NCBI GenBank assembly: GCA_930367215.1
Contig: OV884056.1
Coordinates: 279,912,067 to 279,976,066, forward strand
Source of the DNA: Pollenia angustigena
Taxonomy: Eukaryota; Arthropoda; Insecta; Diptera; Polleniidae
Direction: 5' to 3'
DNA length: 64,000 bases
This document shows, one piece after another, positions 63,095-64,000 of the stretch (position 1 is the stretch's first letter; the number at the start of each line of letters is the position of its first letter). Below the pieces are notes generated by a model that saw nothing but the letters and a program-made list of their open reading frames with translations, had not been told where the DNA came from and did not search any database. The position numbers were made by a program, and so were the translations under genes.

Positions 63095-64000
63095 TTATAC
63101 CCTCCACGACAATAAGTTGTGAACTTTTTTTATTATTCATCTCAGATCCCATAAAGTATATATATTCTGGGTCCTTGAGAAATTCTAAGTTGATTTAGCC
63201 ATGTACGTCTGTTGAAAACACGCTCACTTTCGAAAAAATCAAAAAAAATAAACAAAGTTGGTGTCAAATTGCTTGTAGTTATCCTAAGCATGGATTGAAA
63301 TCCAGAAAAATCAGTTCAGTAGGATCAGAGCTATGAATCAAAATGTTGAAGCACCACCTAAAAAAAATTGATAATTTTGTAACAAAAACTAACATAAATG
63401 TTGGAACAATGCACGGAATGATATAAGATTTAGCAAAGATTCGTTTTATTCGACTGGAAATCACGCTGTGAAATTTCGTGAAGATCGGTCCATAATTTCC
63501 CATAGGCCCCATATAAACCCAACTCCCGGAAAAAAGTTTAGTACGGCTAAAACCGTAAAAAATAATGTAATCACAACAAAATTTTGTACATCACAGTTCT
63601 ATAGGACTAGAAATAGGATCATAAAATTTCATGAAGATCGGTCCATAATTTACCATAGGCCCCATATAAACCCAACTCCTAAAACCGTAATAAATAATGC
63701 TATCAGAACAAAATTTTGTACATCACAGTTTTATAGGACTAGAAATAAGACTATTAAAGTGTGTAAAGATCGGTCCATAATTTACCATAGGCCCCATATA
63801 AACCATACTCCCGGAAAACAGTTTAGTACGCCTTAAACCGGAAAAAATTATGCTATCAAAAAAAAATTTGGTACATCACAGTTTTCTGGGACTATAAATA
63901 AGACTATTAAATTTCCTGAAGATCGGTCCATTATTTACTCTAGGCCCCATATAAACCCTACACCCGAAAAACAGTTTAGTACGCCTAAAACCGTAACTAA
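63095..64000 (-). repeat. Dispersed repeat, subfamily B, reverse copy running off the window
   Basis: Starts with the complement of the tail (TTTTTATACCCTCCACGACA) and continues into the tandem units. The CCGGAAAA or CCCGAAAAA anchor is at 63526, 63811 and 63964; the last interval is exactly 153 bp and the first is two units minus 21 bp. The apparent plus-strand ORF over it is repeat-derived. Confidence 0.82.

Noticed and set aside
63468..63836. 122-codon plus-strand frame at the right edge
   Set aside because: Same 153-bp repeat family; not a gene.

Overview
AT-rich eukaryotic nuclear DNA, almost certainly from a higher (calyptrate-type) fly. The host genes are spliced, encode insect-type proteins (a CYP9-like P450, DNA ligase III, a CUB-domain membrane protein), and use an arthropod Inr/DPE core promoter. 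There are no bacterial features, tRNA or rRNA genes or CRISPR arrays. Most of the window is transposable-element sequence, much of it nested, and many insertion boundaries can be read directly from target-site duplications (TSDs). In several cases an uninterrupted copy of the target lies elsewhere in the window.

Host genes. (1) A complete four-exon CYP9-like P450 gene on the minus strand (7766-13460, 512 aa), with exon 1 of a tandem paralogue at 696-898 whose remaining exons lie off the left edge. (2) A complete seven-exon DNA ligase III gene on the minus strand (46605-49613, 835 aa from the first ATG). (3) Three 3' exons of a CUB-domain gene on the plus strand (49660-55080) that starts only 46 bp from the ligase ATG, so the two genes overlap or are nested head to head. 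(4) A core promoter and a six-codon first exon of a plus-strand gene that runs off the right side (60526-60803).

Transposon landscape. 1.7-7 kb: dispersed repeats ending in GGGTATAAAAA, invaded by pogo-like and hAT MITEs. 8.6-12.7 kb: P450 intron 3, filled with decayed transposase fragments. 13.7-18 kb: a broken Penelope-like retroelement (reverse transcriptase, GIY-YIG domain, inverted pLTRs with hammerhead-like cores) interrupted by two MITEs. 18.3-31.4 kb: a 13-kb nested structure centred on a hAT element with inverted arms of about 2.4 kb; it lies inside a roughly 300-bp MITE and carries further insertions up to five layers deep. 34.4-36.6 kb: a palindromic Tc1 remnant inside a dispersed repeat. 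37.8-44.0 kb: a roughly 190-bp MITE containing a 6-kb PIF/Harbinger element whose transposase and Myb/SANT genes both reconstruct to intact frames, with a Transib-like MITE inside it. 44.8-46.2, 50-54 and 57-64 kb: more MITEs and dispersed repeats.

The window holds no classical operon or defence system. Its notable content is the readable insertion chronology, the apparently intact Harbinger element, the long-armed hAT, and the P450 with an altered oxygen-binding motif. All assignments are by eye from motifs; no database search was run.
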